From Phytopseudomonas flavescens (GTDB taxonomy: Bacteria; Pseudomonadota; Gammaproteobacteria; Pseudomonadales; Pseudomonadaceae), in the NCBI RefSeq assembly GCF_900100535.1, contig NZ_FNDG01000004.1, positions 124,001 to 188,000 on the forward strand: 64,000 nucleotides of DNA, written 5' to 3'. Made by a program: the position numbers and the translations under genes. The notes below the pieces were generated by a model. It made no database searches and had not been told where the DNA came from. It was given only the letters and a program-made list of their open reading frames with translations. Shown here piece by piece: positions 30,238 through 41,149 of this stretch. Within the stretch, counting starts at the first letter, position 1. Each line of letters begins with the position of its first letter.

Positions 30238-31011
30238 ATGCCTGGCTTGCCTCCGATGGAGGAAATGAAGGACGAGGTGCTGCTGGCCGAGGTGCACGAC
30301 GCCTTTGGCGTGATCCGTGTGGTGGAAATCGGCGAATACCGCTTTCTCGAGTTTGGCGAGTCGATCGAGCAGAGCTGTGTGTTCACTGCCGATCCGAGCT
30401 GGCTGGAATACGACTACACCCGCGCCATGTTCGCTGGCGCGCTGTGCCACGAGGCAGCGGAGACGGCGCTGTTCCTCGGCCTGGGTGCCGGCAACCTGAC
30501 TCAGGCGTGCCTGAAATTCCTGTCGCTGGAGGATGTCGAGATCATCGAGCTGCGCCCCGATGTGCCGCGCCTGGCCATGGAGTACCTCGGCCTGGAAGAC
30601 GATCCGCGCCTGACCATGCGCATCGGTGATGCCATGGAACTGTTGTCCAGCGCAGAAAGCGCGGACCTGATCTTCGTCGACCTCTATACCGACACCGGCC
30701 CGGGTGTCGGCCATCTGGCCTGGCGCTTCCTCGATGATTGCCGCGCCAAGCTCAATCCCGGTGGCTGGCTGATCATCAATCAATGGGCTGGTGACGATGG
30801 CAAGCCGTTGGGCGCCGCGCTGCTGCGTGGCCTCTACCACCGGCATTACTGGGAGTGCCCGGTGGTCGAGGGCAACGTGGTGGTGTTGGTGCCGGCCGCG
30901 CTGGACCAGCAGTTCGACCGCGAGGCGGTGAGTCGCCGTGCCGCCGCCTTGCAGGCGCGGCTCGGCTATTCGCTGCAGCCATTGATAGATGCTGTTCGCA
31001 TGGCCAGCTGA
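30238..31011 (+). CDS. spermidine-synthase-like SAM-dependent enzyme
   Basis: 257-residue protein with the spermidine synthase/methyltransferase Rossmann fold: ALFLGLGAGNLTQACLKFL (AdoMet loop), VEIIELRPDVPRLAMEYLGL (acidic residue at the end of strand 2), and ADLIFVDLYTDTGPG. It lacks the N-terminal domain of a full spermidine synthase, so polyamine synthesis is unproven. Start ATG 30238 (MPGLPPMEEMKDEV) has GGAGAA 7 bases upstream; ATG 30220 is an alternative. Confidence 0.85.
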   Translation: MPGLPPMEEMKDEVLLAEVHDAFGVIRVVEIGEYRFLEFGESIEQSCVFTADPSWLEYDYTRAMFAGALCHEAAETALFLGLGAGNLTQACLKFLSLEDVEIIELRPDVPRLAMEYLGLEDDPRLTMRIGDAMELLSSAESADLIFVDLYTDTGPGVGHLAWRFLDDCRAKLNPGGWLIINQWAGDDGKPLGAALLRGLYHRHYWECPVVEGNVVVLVPAALDQQFDREAVSRRAAALQARLGYSLQPLIDAVRMAS

Positions 31012-31134
31012 GTCAGGAATTAAACGTTGTCCGCAATGTCCCTCTAGGGTTGCGCTGTTCACGGCACATGGGTTACTCATCCGTGCGTTCGATGACAGCG
31101 ACGGACTTAGAGACCATTCAGACGGAGCAATGCC

Positions 31135-31533
31135 ATGAGCGAACAAGACCTTCCCACGGTGTATCGAGCCTACCTCGATTGCCTCAATCGTCAGGACTGG
31201 CCGAAGCTGGGAAATTTCGTTCACGACGATGCGGTGCACAACGGTCGACGCCTGGGGCTCACCGGTTATCGGGAGATGCTCGAGCGTGATTTCCAGGAGA
31301 TCCCGGACCTGCGGTTCACCGTCCGGCTGCTGACCTGCGAGGAGTCGATCATCGCCAGCCGCCTGGATTTTCACTGTTCGCCCAAAGGCCGCTTTCTCGA
31401 TCTGCCGGTCAATGGCCGCAGGGTCTCCTTCAGCGAGAACGTGTTCTATGCGTTCCGCGACGGCAAGATCGCCGAGGTCTGGTCGGTGGTCGACAAGGGT
31501 TCGATCGAAGCGCAGTTGACCAGTCGGGCCTGA
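31135..31533 (+). CDS. SnoaL-like polyketide-cyclase-fold protein
   Basis: 132-residue alpha+beta barrel protein of the SnoaL/NTF2 superfamily: VYRAYLDCLNRQDWPKLGNFVHDDAVHNGRRLGLTGYREML is the typical beginning and VSFSENVFYAFRDGKIAEVWSVVDKG the end. In bacteria without polyketide clusters these 'ester cyclase' proteins have unknown substrates. ACGGAGCA precedes the ATG. It stands alone between the methyltransferase-like gene and the helicase leader. Confidence 0.85.
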   Translation: MSEQDLPTVYRAYLDCLNRQDWPKLGNFVHDDAVHNGRRLGLTGYREMLERDFQEIPDLRFTVRLLTCEESIIASRLDFHCSPKGRFLDLPVNGRRVSFSENVFYAFRDGKIAEVWSVVDKGSIEAQLTSRA

Positions 31534-31867
31534 CCCCTCGATCAGCCAGCCTGTGGCGCTGCGGCACAACGCCGCGGCGGGCTGCCGCAGGCCGATTCGA
31601 CGACTTTATTGTTTGAAAAAAAGCACATGCGTAGGGAAATTCCGGTATAGTGCGCGCCGGCCAATTCATGGCCACGTTCAAGTAGTGCAACTCGCCCGGA
31701 AGCTATTTTCGGCAGCCAGTCCGCCAAGCGGGCTATCTTGACGATTCACTTTTCACCACGTTTTCGCAAATCCCCGCCGACATGGCTGCCAGGGTGACCC
31801 ACAAGGTCCTACATGGCATGTGCAGCTTTGGAACATGGGTCTTTGCGGATGCACTAGAGGCAGACCC
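31534..31867. promoter_or_regulatory. leader and promoter region of the DEAD-box helicase gene
   Basis: 334 bases without a gene. TATAGT at 31646-31651 is a good -10, preceded by an A/T-rich stretch (31606-31624) that could be an UP element; the -35 is weak. This predicts a 5' leader of about 210 bases before the ATG at 31868. Long leaders that control translation at low temperature are known for related helicase genes (csdA/deaD). No other ORF is convincing. Confidence 0.5.
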
Positions 31868-33553
<1,686 letters not shown>

Positions 33554-33569
33554 TCCGCGATGCTGGATA

Positions 33570-33604
33570 ACTCGGGGGAGCCATTGGCTCCCCCGAGTCG
33601 TTTC
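33570..33604 (+). terminator. strong hairpin after deaD
   Basis: ACTCGGGGGAGCC (33570-33582), loop ATT, GGCTCCCCCGAGT (33586-33598): 13-bp perfect stem, followed by a poor U-tract (CGTTTCC). Confidence 0.75.
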
Positions 33605-33644
33605 CAGGCCTTGAAAATACGTTCAGCCAGGCGCTGGAGGCCAG

Positions 33645-33694
33645 AGTCTGTTGCCGCTCCGACGCGGTCGTGCTGAAACCGCAACGGACCCTAG
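33645..33694. repeat. short inverted-repeat element of the CTGTTG...CCCTAG family
   Basis: GTCTGTTGCCG (33646-33656) is an imperfect inverted match to CCGCAACGGAC (33679-33689), and the sequence ends GGACCCTAG. The right end GCTGAAACCGCAACGGACCCTAG resembles the ends of the element at 21356 and the sequence at 44932. Confidence 0.55.
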
Positions 33695-33749
33695 GACTAT
33701 CCCCTCGGCGGCTCTACAATCGGCCGTCCTTGTCCGTGTGATGTATTGA

Positions 33750-35123
33750 ATGCCTACCTGTCTCGTCCACTCCCTGCCGTATCAGGCCGACCCCGCGGTT
33801 TATTTCGAACGGGTGCGAAAGGCGCCGGGTGCAGTGCTGCTGGATGCCGGCCGGCCGTCGGCTTCGCGGGGCCGCTATGACCTGCTCAGCGCCTGGCCCC
33901 AGGCGACCCTGAGCCCAGAGGAAGGCGAGCCGGGCGTCGTCTTCTTCGCGCGCCTGCGCGAAGGGCTGGCCGCGCTGGGCAAGGCCGAATTGCCGGCCGG
34001 GCTCGAGTTGCCGTTCGCGGGTGGCCTGCTGGGGTACCTCGGCTACGATTTCGGTCGTCGCATCGAGGCGCTGCCCGAGCAGGCCAGAGATGATCTGGGG
34101 GTGGACGATGCAGCCCTCGGTCTGTATGCCTGGGCACTGATCAGCGACCACCAGGCGCAGACCAGTCAACTGGTGTTTCATCCATCGCTCTGCAGTAGCG
34201 AGCAGGCGCGTTTGCTTGCATTGTTCCGGTCTGCGCCTGCGCCTGCGGCCGCATCGGAAGAGGCGTCATTCGCCTTGCTTGGGGCCTTCCAGGCCGATAT
34301 CGAAGCGGACAGGTACGCCAGTGCCATCGCCCGCATTCATGCCTATATCGCCTCCGGTGACTGCTACCAGGTCAACTTCGCCCAGCGTTTTCGTGCCAGC
34401 TACCAGGGAGAGCCCTGGCGGGCTTACTGCGCCCTGCGCGAGGCCTGCCCGACGCCGTTTTCCGGCTATCTGACGCTGGCAGATGGCGGTGCGGTGCTGA
34501 GCCTCTCGCCAGAACGCTTCATCCGGGTCAGCCAGGGACAGGTGGAAACCCGGCCGATCAAGGGGACTCAGCCCCGTGGGCGCAGCGAGCAGGAGGATAC
34601 GGACAATGCCCGCGCCTTGCTCGAAAGCCCCAAGGATCGCGCCGAAAACCTGATGATCGTCGATCTGTTGCGCAACGACCTGGGGCGCAGTTGTCGTATC
34701 GGCTCGGTGCGCGTGCCCGAGCTGTTCGCGCTGGAGAGCTACCCTAACGTGCATCATCTGGTCAGTGCGGTGACCGGTGAACTGGCTGCCGACAAGGATG
34801 TACTGGACCTGTTGCTGGGCGCCTTTCCGGGCGGCTCCATCACCGGCGCCCCGAAAATCCGTGCGATGCAGGTCATCGACGAACTGGAGCCGACGCGGCG
34901 AGGCCTGTACTGCGGTTCGCTGTTGTACCTGGACGTACGTGGCGAGATGGACAGCTCCATCGCCATCCGCAGCCTGCTCGCCAAGGGCGGCACGATCAGT
35001 TGCTGGGGCGGAGGCGGCATCGTCGCCGATTCCGTTTGGCAGACCGAGTATCAGGAGTCGATCACCAAGGTGCAGGTACTGCTCAGCACGCTGGAGCAGT
35101 CTTTCCTTCAGGCGAAGCTGTAG
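33750..35123 (+). CDS. pabB: aminodeoxychorismate synthase component I
   Basis: Aminates chorismate to 4-amino-4-deoxychorismate, using ammonia from the glutaminase PabA, for folate synthesis. 457 residues: N-terminal domain with GGLLGYLGYDFGRRIE, then the chorismate-binding domain with GDCYQVNFAQRF, SPERF, the catalytic Lys271 in RPIKGTQPRG, and GAFPGGSITGAPKIRAM. The Lys rather than Ala in PIKGT separates PabB from anthranilate synthase. The stop overlaps the convergent dioxygenase gene by 16 bases. Confidence 0.95.
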   Translation: MPTCLVHSLPYQADPAVYFERVRKAPGAVLLDAGRPSASRGRYDLLSAWPQATLSPEEGEPGVVFFARLREGLAALGKAELPAGLELPFAGGLLGYLGYDFGRRIEALPEQARDDLGVDDAALGLYAWALISDHQAQTSQLVFHPSLCSSEQARLLALFRSAPAPAAASEEASFALLGAFQADIEADRYASAIARIHAYIASGDCYQVNFAQRFRASYQGEPWRAYCALREACPTPFSGYLTLADGGAVLSLSPERFIRVSQGQVETRPIKGTQPRGRSEQEDTDNARALLESPKDRAENLMIVDLLRNDLGRSCRIGSVRVPELFALESYPNVHHLVSAVTGELAADKDVLDLLLGAFPGGSITGAPKIRAMQVIDELEPTRRGLYCGSLLYLDVRGEMDSSIAIRSLLAKGGTISCWGGGGIVADSVWQTEYQESITKVQVLLSTLEQSFLQAKL

Positions 35124-35875
35124 ATATCCATGCCCAGCGCGCCGAGGGTGAATCCCCGGTGTTCGGTTCGGCAGGCGCCGCCGGCACCCAGGGCGAAGAA
35201 CAGCGGTAGCAGGTGTTCCTCACTGGGGTGGTTGCGACGGGCATGCGGCGCTTGCTGGCGGTAATCGAGCAATGCCTGCAGGTCATTACGCTGCAGCTTG
35301 TCGACCATCCAGTCGCGAAACGCCGCGGCCCAGGGCGTCGCCTTTTCCGGGGCGGCACGCCAGTCCAGCTCGCCGAGGTTGTGGGTGATGCTGCCGGAAC
35401 CGAGCAGTAGAACGTTCTGCTCGCGCAGCCCGGCCAGCGCCTTGCCAACCTGCACCTGCAGGGCTGCGCCCTGGTGACTGGGCAGTGACACTTGCACCAC
35501 GGGGATGTCCGCCTGCGGATACATCAGCGACAGCGGCACCCAACTGCCATGATCGAACGGTTGGCGCTCATCGGCGCGGGCGGGCAGGCCGGCCGTTTTC
35601 AGGCGCTGCACGATGTCCTCTGCCAGTTGCGGGTTGCCGGGCGCGGGGTACTGCACCTGATAGAGCTCCGCGGGAAAGCCGCCGAAGTCGTGCCAGGTCT
35701 GTGGTCGAGCCGCGCTCATCACCAGTAGGTCGGCGCTCTCCCAGTGCGCCGATACCACCACGATGGCGCGTGGCTTCGGCAGCTCCGCAGCAAGACGGGT
35801 GAGGGCGACGCCGCTGGCACCGGGCTGCAGGGCGAGCATGGGTGAACCATGGGAAATGAACAGGCTGGGTAACAT
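35108..35875 (-). CDS. class III extradiol dioxygenase, DODA/YgiD type
   Basis: 255-residue LigB-superfamily protein related to 4,5-DOPA dioxygenases. Metal-ligand His residues expected from the family are in FISHGSPM, VVVSAHWES, FDHGSWVPLSLMYP and GSGSITHNLGELDW. Bacterial members open catechol-type rings; the natural substrate of the Pseudomonas protein is not established. Divergent from tpm (106 bp) and overlapping pabB tail to tail. Confidence 0.92.
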   Translation of the reverse strand: MLPSLFISHGSPMLALQPGASGVALTRLAAELPKPRAIVVVSAHWESADLLVMSAARPQTWHDFGGFPAELYQVQYPAPGNPQLAEDIVQRLKTAGLPARADERQPFDHGSWVPLSLMYPQADIPVVQVSLPSHQGAALQVQVGKALAGLREQNVLLLGSGSITHNLGELDWRAAPEKATPWAAAFRDWMVDKLQRNDLQALLDYRQQAPHARRNHPSEEHLLPLFFALGAGGACRTEHRGFTLGALGMDIYSFA

Positions 35876-35981
35876 GATGGCCTCCTGAAGGTAGAGGGAT
35901 GATCCATCAGCTAGGCTGGGCTAACAACGGCTATTTGGTGGCTGTTCCTATCCATTTTATCGATTGTTTATCGGAGGAACC

Positions 35982-36632
35982 ATGCAGGAAGCGTTCTGGC
36001 AAACGCGTTGGCAGAATAACCAGATCGGTTTCCATGCCGGTGAGGTCAACCCATTCCTGCGCAACTACTGGCCAACCCTGGCGGCAGCGGATGGCGCTCG
36101 GGTGTTGGTGCCTTTGTGCGGCAAAAGCCTGGATATGGTCTGGCTGGCCGAGCGTGGGCATCGGGTGATCGGCGTGGAACTGGCGCAGACCGCCATCGAG
36201 GCATTTTTCAGCGAGCAGGGTCTGGAACCGACGGTCACTCAGGAGGGGGCATTTCGGGTTTACCGGCACGGAAGGATCGAGTTGTACTGTGGCGATTTCT
36301 TCGCGCTCGGCAGCGAGCAACTGGCAGGTTGTACGCTGTTTTACGACCGCGCTGCGCTGATCGCCCTGCCGACGGAGATGCGCGAGCGTTATATCCGGCA
36401 CCTGCAGCATGTACTGCCCGCCGGCAGCCAGGGGTTGCTGGTGGCCCTGGACTACGACCAGGCGCTGATGGACGGACCACCGTTTTCCGTCGACGATGCC
36501 GAGGTTAGGGGCTGGGACGGTCGTGCCTGGGATAGCCAATTGCTGGAAAGCCAGGACGCCATGGAAGAGCGATTCAGGGCCAGGGGGCTTGTTCGCATGG
36601 AGGAGCGCGCCTATCGGCTGAGGCTGCTCTGA
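35982..36632 (+). CDS. tpm: thiopurine S-methyltransferase
   Basis: SAM-dependent methyltransferase of 216 residues. In pseudomonads Tpm is linked to selenite and tellurite resistance through methylation. Motifs: WQTRWQNNQIGFHAGEVNPFL at the N-terminus, RVLVPLCGKSLDMVWLAERGHRVIGVELA (AdoMet site), and CTLFYDRAALIALP. CGGAGGAACC precedes the ATG at 35982, so the slightly longer reading from 35964 is not used. A bidirectional terminator follows. Confidence 0.95.
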   Translation: MQEAFWQTRWQNNQIGFHAGEVNPFLRNYWPTLAAADGARVLVPLCGKSLDMVWLAERGHRVIGVELAQTAIEAFFSEQGLEPTVTQEGAFRVYRHGRIELYCGDFFALGSEQLAGCTLFYDRAALIALPTEMRERYIRHLQHVLPAGSQGLLVALDYDQALMDGPPFSVDDAEVRGWDGRAWDSQLLESQDAMEERFRARGLVRMEERAYRLRLL

Positions 36633-36722
36633 CACGTTGCCCTATGGCGGAGCGCGAAAACGGCTGCTAGCTAGCCCCTTGGCGAAGACGAGGGGAGGGG
36701 CGCCGCCGTAGAAAACAGACCC

Positions 36723-36754
36723 AAAAAAAGGCGACCTTGCGGTCGCCTTCTTCT
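36723..36754. terminator. bidirectional terminator between tpm and htpX
   Basis: AAGGCGACC (36728-36736), loop TTGC, GGTCGCCTT (36741-36749). Seven A's precede (a U-tract for htpX on the minus strand) and a T-rich tail follows. Confidence 0.85.
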
Positions 36755-36764
36755 TATGTAGCGA

Positions 36765-37637
36765 TCAATTCAATCGACGCAGGGCCTCGATACGCTCTTC
36801 CAGCGGCGGGTGGGTCATCAACAGCCCGGCCAGGCCGTTCTTCAAGCCGCCATTGATGCCGAAGGCCGTCAGGCTGTCGGGCATCTGCACCGGTACGCCC
36901 TGTTCGGCGCGCAGCCGTTGCAGTGCCGCGATCATCGCCCCGGTGCCGGCCAGTCGTGCACCTGCTTCGTCGGCCTTGTACTCGCGTTTGCGCGAGAACC
37001 ACATGACGATGATGCTGGCCAGGATACCGAGTACCAGCTCGGCGAAGATGGTCGCCACGAAGTAACCGATGCCGTGACCGCCTTCGTTCTTGAGGATCGC
37101 CTTGTCGACGAAGTTGCCGAAGATGCGCGCGAAGAACATCACGAAGGTGTTCACCACGCCCTGGATCAGTGCCAGGGTGACCATGTCGCCATTGGCCACA
37201 TGGCCGATCTCGTGGGCCAGCACGGCTTTCACTTCGTCCGGCGAGAAACGCTCGAGCAGCCCCTGGCTGACGGCGACCAGCGCGTCGTTCTTGTTCCAGC
37301 CGGTGGCGAACGCGTTGGACTCGTAGGCCGGGAAGATACCCACTTCCGGCATCTTGATGCCGGCGTTGCGGGACAGTTCTTCGACGGTCTGCAACAGCCA
37401 CTGTTCGTGGCGGGTACGCGGTTGAGTGATGATCTCGGTGCCGGTACTCATCTTCGCCATCCATTTGGACAGGAACAGTGAGATCAGCGAGCCGGCGAAA
37501 CCGAAGACGGCGCAGAAAATCAGCAGGCTGCCGTGGTTCTGGCCGGTGAAGCGATCAACCCCCAGCAGTTTGAGGGTGATGCTGGCGATGACCAGCACCG
37601 CCAGGTTGGTAGCCAGGAACAACATAATGCGCATCAT
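36765..37637 (-). CDS. htpX: membrane zinc metalloprotease HtpX
   Basis: Inner-membrane protease that helps remove damaged membrane proteins with FtsH. 290 residues, two N-terminal membrane helices (about 3-24 and 36-57), the zinc motif HEIGH (142-146), two more helices, and the third ligand Glu in the [15 protein letters not shown] region. Length and order match the E. coli protein. It has a heat-shock-like promoter upstream. Confidence 0.96.
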   Translation of the reverse strand: MMRIMLFLATNLAVLVIASITLKLLGVDRFTGQNHGSLLIFCAVFGFAGSLISLFLSKWMAKMSTGTEIITQPRTRHEQWLLQTVEELSRNAGIKMPEVGIFPAYESNAFATGWNKNDALVAVSQGLLERFSPDEVKAVLAHEIGHVANGDMVTLALIQGVVNTFVMFFARIFGNFVDKAILKNEGGHGIGYFVATIFAELVLGILASIIVMWFSRKREYKADEAGARLAGTGAMIAALQRLRAEQGVPVQMPDSLTAFGINGGLKNGLAGLLMTHPPLEERIEALRRLN

Positions 37638-37683
37638 GGTGTGAAACGACTCCTCACGGGAAATACAGGCTTGATACGGCGGC

Positions 37684-37713
37684 TATATAAGGGCGCGCCC
37701 CTTGGCGATTCAA
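37684..37713 (-). promoter_or_regulatory. predicted heat-shock (sigma32-like) promoter of htpX
   Basis: Minus strand: GTTGAA (with TTGAAT at 37713-37708), 15 bases, then CCCTTATAT (37693-37685). This fits CTTGAA-N13-17-CCCCATNT reasonably. The same bases also allow a sigma70 reading (TTGAAT-N18-TATATA). htpX is a sigma32 gene in E. coli. Confidence 0.55.
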
Positions 37714-37860
37714 CCAGGCGACTATTTCAAACTGTGTCGCCTGATCGCACGGGGCTCGAGGTCGCCGCTGCGGTCTGGAGGTTAGATTGGGTTTTCCCGG
37801 TTTATTTCAATCGAGGCGTAGAAAAAACGCGGTCGGTGCTTGCACCCTGATCCGTCGACG

Positions 37861-38307
37861 CTAGGAGTGGTGCGCACCTGCGTGCTGCTCGAACAGGTGG
37901 CGGGTCAGCCGCGCAATCCGTTCACCATGTTGCTGAGCCAGGGCGTCGCGAAGTTGAAAGGCCAGGGTGGCCATGACCCGGTGTACCGCCGGAGGAGGTG
38001 CCTCGCCATCGGGCAAGGCGTGAGGGAGGCTGCGCGACAGGCGCAGGAAACCCTTTTCCGTCAGGACAGCCTGGTCCACGGCGTCGTAGCCGATGGTCGA
38101 CTCGTAACGCAGGTAACCCTCGTCGGCGAGCCATAGCAGTGCGGCGAGACAGGCCTGATAGCGTTTGCTCGGCAGGCCGAACTCGTCCGGTTCCTCGCGG
38201 CCGATCAAGTCCTCCACGTAAACCGCAGCCTTGCGTGGGAACACCTGATACAGCGCCAGCAGGCCGCCTGCGGCGTCCTTGTAGAAGTCGTCTATCTGCA
38301 GATCCAT
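37861..38307 (-). CDS. conserved hypothetical protein, possibly winged-helix
   Basis: 148 residues, function unknown. It is acidic and mostly helical; KRYQACLAALLWLADEGYLRYESTIGYDAVDQAVLTEKGFLRL reads like a helix-turn-helix followed by a wing, as in small DNA-binding proteins, but no family is certain. An equivalent lies at this position, between htpX and alaA, in P. aeruginosa. Its start is 20 bp downstream of the alaA stop, so the two may be co-transcribed. Confidence 0.75.
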   Translation of the reverse strand: MDLQIDDFYKDAAGGLLALYQVFPRKAAVYVEDLIGREEPDEFGLPSKRYQACLAALLWLADEGYLRYESTIGYDAVDQAVLTEKGFLRLSRSLPHALPDGEAPPPAVHRVMATLAFQLRDALAQQHGERIARLTRHLFEQHAGAHHS

Positions 38308-38327
38308 GGCTTGCGGTGCACCCGCGG

Positions 38328-39539
38328 TTACTGGCGGTAGGTCTTGAGGAAGCTGCCGATGCGCCCGATGGCCTGTTCCAGGTCATCGACGCGGGGCAGG
38401 GTGACGACCCGGAAGTGATCGGGCCATGGCCAGTTGAAGGCAGTGCCCTGAACCACCAGCAGCTTCTCGGAGAGCAGCAGGTCGAGCACGAATTTCTCAT
38501 CGTTGTGGATCGGACAGACCTTGGGGTCGATCTTCGGAAAGGCATACAGCGCGCCCATGGGTTTGACGCAACTGACACCGGGGATGTCGTTGAGCAGTTC
38601 CCAGGTGCGGTTGCGCTGTTCGAGCAGGCGGCCGTTGGGCAACACCAGATCGTTGATGCTCTGGTAGCCGCCGAGGGCGGTCTGGATCGCATGCTGGCTC
38701 GGGACGTTGGCGCACAGGCGCATGTTGGCGAGGATATCCAGGCCTTCGATATAGCCACGTGCCCGGTGCTTGGGCCCAGAGAGAGCCACCCAGCCGGAGC
38801 GGAACCCGGCCACGCGATAGGATTTCGACAGGCCGTTGAAGGTCAGGCAGAGCACGTCCGGTGCCAGGGAGGCAGTGCAGATGTGCTGGGCGTCGTCATA
38901 GAGAATCTTGTCGTAGATCTCGTCGGAGAACACCACCAGATTGTGCTGGCGCGCCAGTTCGACGATATCCTGCAGCACTTCCCGGGAGTACACCGCGCCC
39001 GTCGGGTTGTTGGGGTTGATCAGCACCAGTGCCTTGGTGTTCGTGGTGATCTTGGCGCGCATGTCGGCGATGTCGGGGAACCAGCCGGCCTGCTCGTCGC
39101 ACAGGTAATGCACCGGTTTGCCGCCGGAAAGGGCCACGGCAGCGGTCCATAGCGGGTAGTCCGGGGCTGGGATCAGGACTTCGTCGCCGTTGTTGAGCAG
39201 GGCCTGCATGGCCATGACGATCAGTTCGGACACGCCATTGCCGAGATAGATATCCTCGATGCCGATGCCTTCGACCTGCTTCTGCTGGTAATACTGCATC
39301 ACCGCCTTGCGGGCGCTGAACAGGCCTTTGGAGTCGCTGTAGCCCTGGGCCGTGGGCAGATTACGAATCACGTCCTGAAGAATTTCCTCGGGTGCTTCGA
39401 AGCCGAAGGGGGCCGGGTTGCCGATGTTCAGCTTGAGGATGCGCTGGCCTTCTTCTTCCAGGCGCTTGGCGTGCTTGAGCACTGGGCCGCGAATGTCGTA
39501 GCAGACGTTGGCGAGCTTGTTGGATTTGCTGACCTGCAT
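38328..39539 (-). CDS. alaA: alanine-pyruvate aminotransferase
   Basis: Class I/II aminotransferase of 403 residues, YfbQ/AlaA subgroup, making alanine from pyruvate and glutamate. PLP Lys239 is in [18 protein letters not shown]; the Asp/Tyr cofactor contacts are in [13 protein letters not shown] and the Asn in [10 protein letters not shown]. The start [19 protein letters not shown] is the usual AlaA beginning. Divergent from msrB, a pairing kept in many pseudomonads. Confidence 0.93.
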   Translation of the reverse strand: MQVSKSNKLANVCYDIRGPVLKHAKRLEEEGQRILKLNIGNPAPFGFEAPEEILQDVIRNLPTAQGYSDSKGLFSARKAVMQYYQQKQVEGIGIEDIYLGNGVSELIVMAMQALLNNGDEVLIPAPDYPLWTAAVALSGGKPVHYLCDEQAGWFPDIADMRAKITTNTKALVLINPNNPTGAVYSREVLQDIVELARQHNLVVFSDEIYDKILYDDAQHICTASLAPDVLCLTFNGLSKSYRVAGFRSGWVALSGPKHRARGYIEGLDILANMRLCANVPSQHAIQTALGGYQSINDLVLPNGRLLEQRNRTWELLNDIPGVSCVKPMGALYAFPKIDPKVCPIHNDEKFVLDLLLSEKLLVVQGTAFNWPWPDHFRVVTLPRVDDLEQAIGRIGSFLKTYRQ

Positions 39540-39686
39540 GGCGAAGAATCCCGAATCGAAGAGGTGCGGCCTTCAGCGGGCCGAAGCGGCGGCGAGCCGT
39601 GGCGGGTTGAGGTGTCGAATCATACGTGTCAGCCTGAGTCGGGCAAAGATACAGATAGGGCTTTTTTATTCCGAGGAGGACGGCCT

Positions 39687-40079
39687 GTGAGCAAGCTCGA
39701 AAAACCACTGGAAACCTGGCGCGAGGAGTTGTCGGACACGCAGTTCAACGTTTGTCGCCTTGGCGGTACGGAGCGACCGTTCACCGGTGAGTACCACGAC
39801 AGCAAGGTGCCCGGTGTCTACCAGTGCGTGTGCTGTGGTACGCCACTGTTCGATTCCGATGCCAAGTTCGATTCGGGCTGTGGCTGGCCGAGTTATTTCC
39901 AGCCGCTCAGTGCCGAGGTGATCACCGAGCTGGAGGATTTCAGCCACGGCATGCACCGTATCGAAGTGCGCTGCAGCCATTGTGAGGCCCACCTCGGTCA
40001 CGTGTTCCCCGATGGCCCGCGGCCGACCGGGCTGCGCTACTGCATCAATTCGGTATCGCTCAGGCACGTGCCGCGCTAG
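39687..40079 (+). CDS. msrB: methionine-R-sulfoxide reductase B
   Basis: Repairs the R epimer of methionine sulfoxide in proteins. 130 residues with zinc ligands Cys47/Cys50 and Cys96/Cys99, the CGWPSYF block and catalytic Cys119 in [13 protein letters not shown] start with CGAGGAGGA 8 bases upstream. First gene of a redox-repair run: msrB, gpx, ospR. Confidence 0.96.
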   Translation: MSKLEKPLETWREELSDTQFNVCRLGGTERPFTGEYHDSKVPGVYQCVCCGTPLFDSDAKFDSGCGWPSYFQPLSAEVITELEDFSHGMHRIEVRCSHCEAHLGHVFPDGPRPTGLRYCINSVSLRHVPR

Positions 40080-40211
40080 GTGCCGAGCGCCTTGGGCGCG
40101 CATGGCCGTCATTCCGCTCGCTGAACACGAGCCAGGTGCGGGCAATTGGATTGTGTGCGATTCAATCGCTGGCTATTCTTTTGCCTCCACCACTCGAGAG
40201 AACCCGCATCC

Positions 40212-40700
40212 ATGAGCCAAGACCTGCTGGCTATACCCTGTACCACCATCGGCGGTGAGCGAAAGAAGCTGGCCGATTTTGGCGCCAAGGCGTTTCTGGT
40301 GGTCAATACCGCCAGCCAGTGCGGCTTTACCCCGCAGTATGAGGGGCTGGAAAGCCTCTGGAAGCGGTACGCCGACCAGGGCTTGGTGGTGCTGGGCTTT
40401 CCCTGTAACCAGTTCGGCAAGCAGGAGCCAGGTGATGCGAAAGCGATCTCCAGCTTTTGCGAGTTGAATTTCGGGGTCAGCTTCCCGCTGTTCCGCAAGA
40501 TCGAGGTGAATGGCGACCACGCGCATCCGCTGTTTGTGCAGCTCAAGCGAGAGGCGCCCGGGTTGCTGGGCACGCAACGCATCAAGTGGAACTTCACCAA
40601 GTTCCTGGTCAGTGGCGATGGCCGCCGGGTGACGCGCTATGCGCCGACCACCAAGCCCCAGGCGCTGACTGCCGCCATCGAAGCGTTGCTCGATGGATGA
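40212..40700 (+). CDS. glutathione peroxidase-family thiol peroxidase
   Basis: 162-residue peroxidase reducing hydrogen or organic peroxides, probably with thioredoxin. The peroxidatic Cys37 is in VNTASQCGFT; the Gln and Trp of the tetrad are in GFPCNQFGKQEPG and KWNFTKFLV. In P. aeruginosa the orthologue is repressed by OspR, encoded by the next gene. It overlaps that gene by 8 bases, consistent with co-expression. Confidence 0.95.
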   Translation: MSQDLLAIPCTTIGGERKKLADFGAKAFLVVNTASQCGFTPQYEGLESLWKRYADQGLVVLGFPCNQFGKQEPGDAKAISSFCELNFGVSFPLFRKIEVNGDHAHPLFVQLKREAPGLLGTQRIKWNFTKFLVSGDGRRVTRYAPTTKPQALTAAIEALLDG

Positions 40701-41145
40701 ACTGACACTCGATCAGCACCTGTGCTTCAAGCTGTACGCCGCCTCGCGCATGGTGGTGCGTGCCTACAAGCCGATGCTCGACCGGCTGCAACTGACCTAC
40801 CCCCAGTACCTGGCCATGCTGGTGCTCTGGGAATGGGACGAAACGCCGCCAACGCAGCCGACGGTCAAGGCGCTCGGGGAGCGCCTGCTGCTCGACTCGG
40901 GCACCCTCACGCCACTGCTCAAGCGCCTGCAGCAAGCCGGCCTGGTGCAGCGCCGGCGTTGTGCCGAGGACGAGCGCGAAGTGCATCTGGGGGTCAGTAC
41001 CGCGGGCCGCCAGTTGCGTGCCCAGGTGCCGGCCTTGAAGCGCGAGTTGCTGTGCGATCATGAGGTCGATAGTGCGGCGCTGGAGCCATTGCGCGTGCAG
41101 TTGGATGGGCTCCTGCAACGCATGCGCAGCCTTCAGATGCACTGA
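40693..41145 (+). CDS. ospR: MarR-family thiol-based peroxide sensor OspR
   Basis: 150-residue MarR/OhrR-type repressor that senses oxidants through cysteines and controls the adjacent peroxidase and pigment/virulence genes in P. aeruginosa. The reactive Cys11 is in HLCFKLYAASR and a second Cys121 in ELLCDHE; the spacing of 110 equals that of C24 and C134 as I recall for OspR. The winged helix covers about residues 35-100. It overlaps gpx by 8 bases. The stop is 4 bp from that of the convergent sagS. Confidence 0.9.
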   Translation: MDELTLDQHLCFKLYAASRMVVRAYKPMLDRLQLTYPQYLAMLVLWEWDETPPTQPTVKALGERLLLDSGTLTPLLKRLQQAGLVQRRRCAEDEREVHLGVSTAGRQLRAQVPALKRELLCDHEVDSAALEPLRVQLDGLLQRMRSLQMH

Positions 41146-41149
41146 AGCG

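Noticed and set aside
30220..31011. Spermidine synthase (SpeE)
   Set aside because: The AdoMet-binding core fits, but the N-terminal domain and a neighbouring speD are lacking, so the function is left open.
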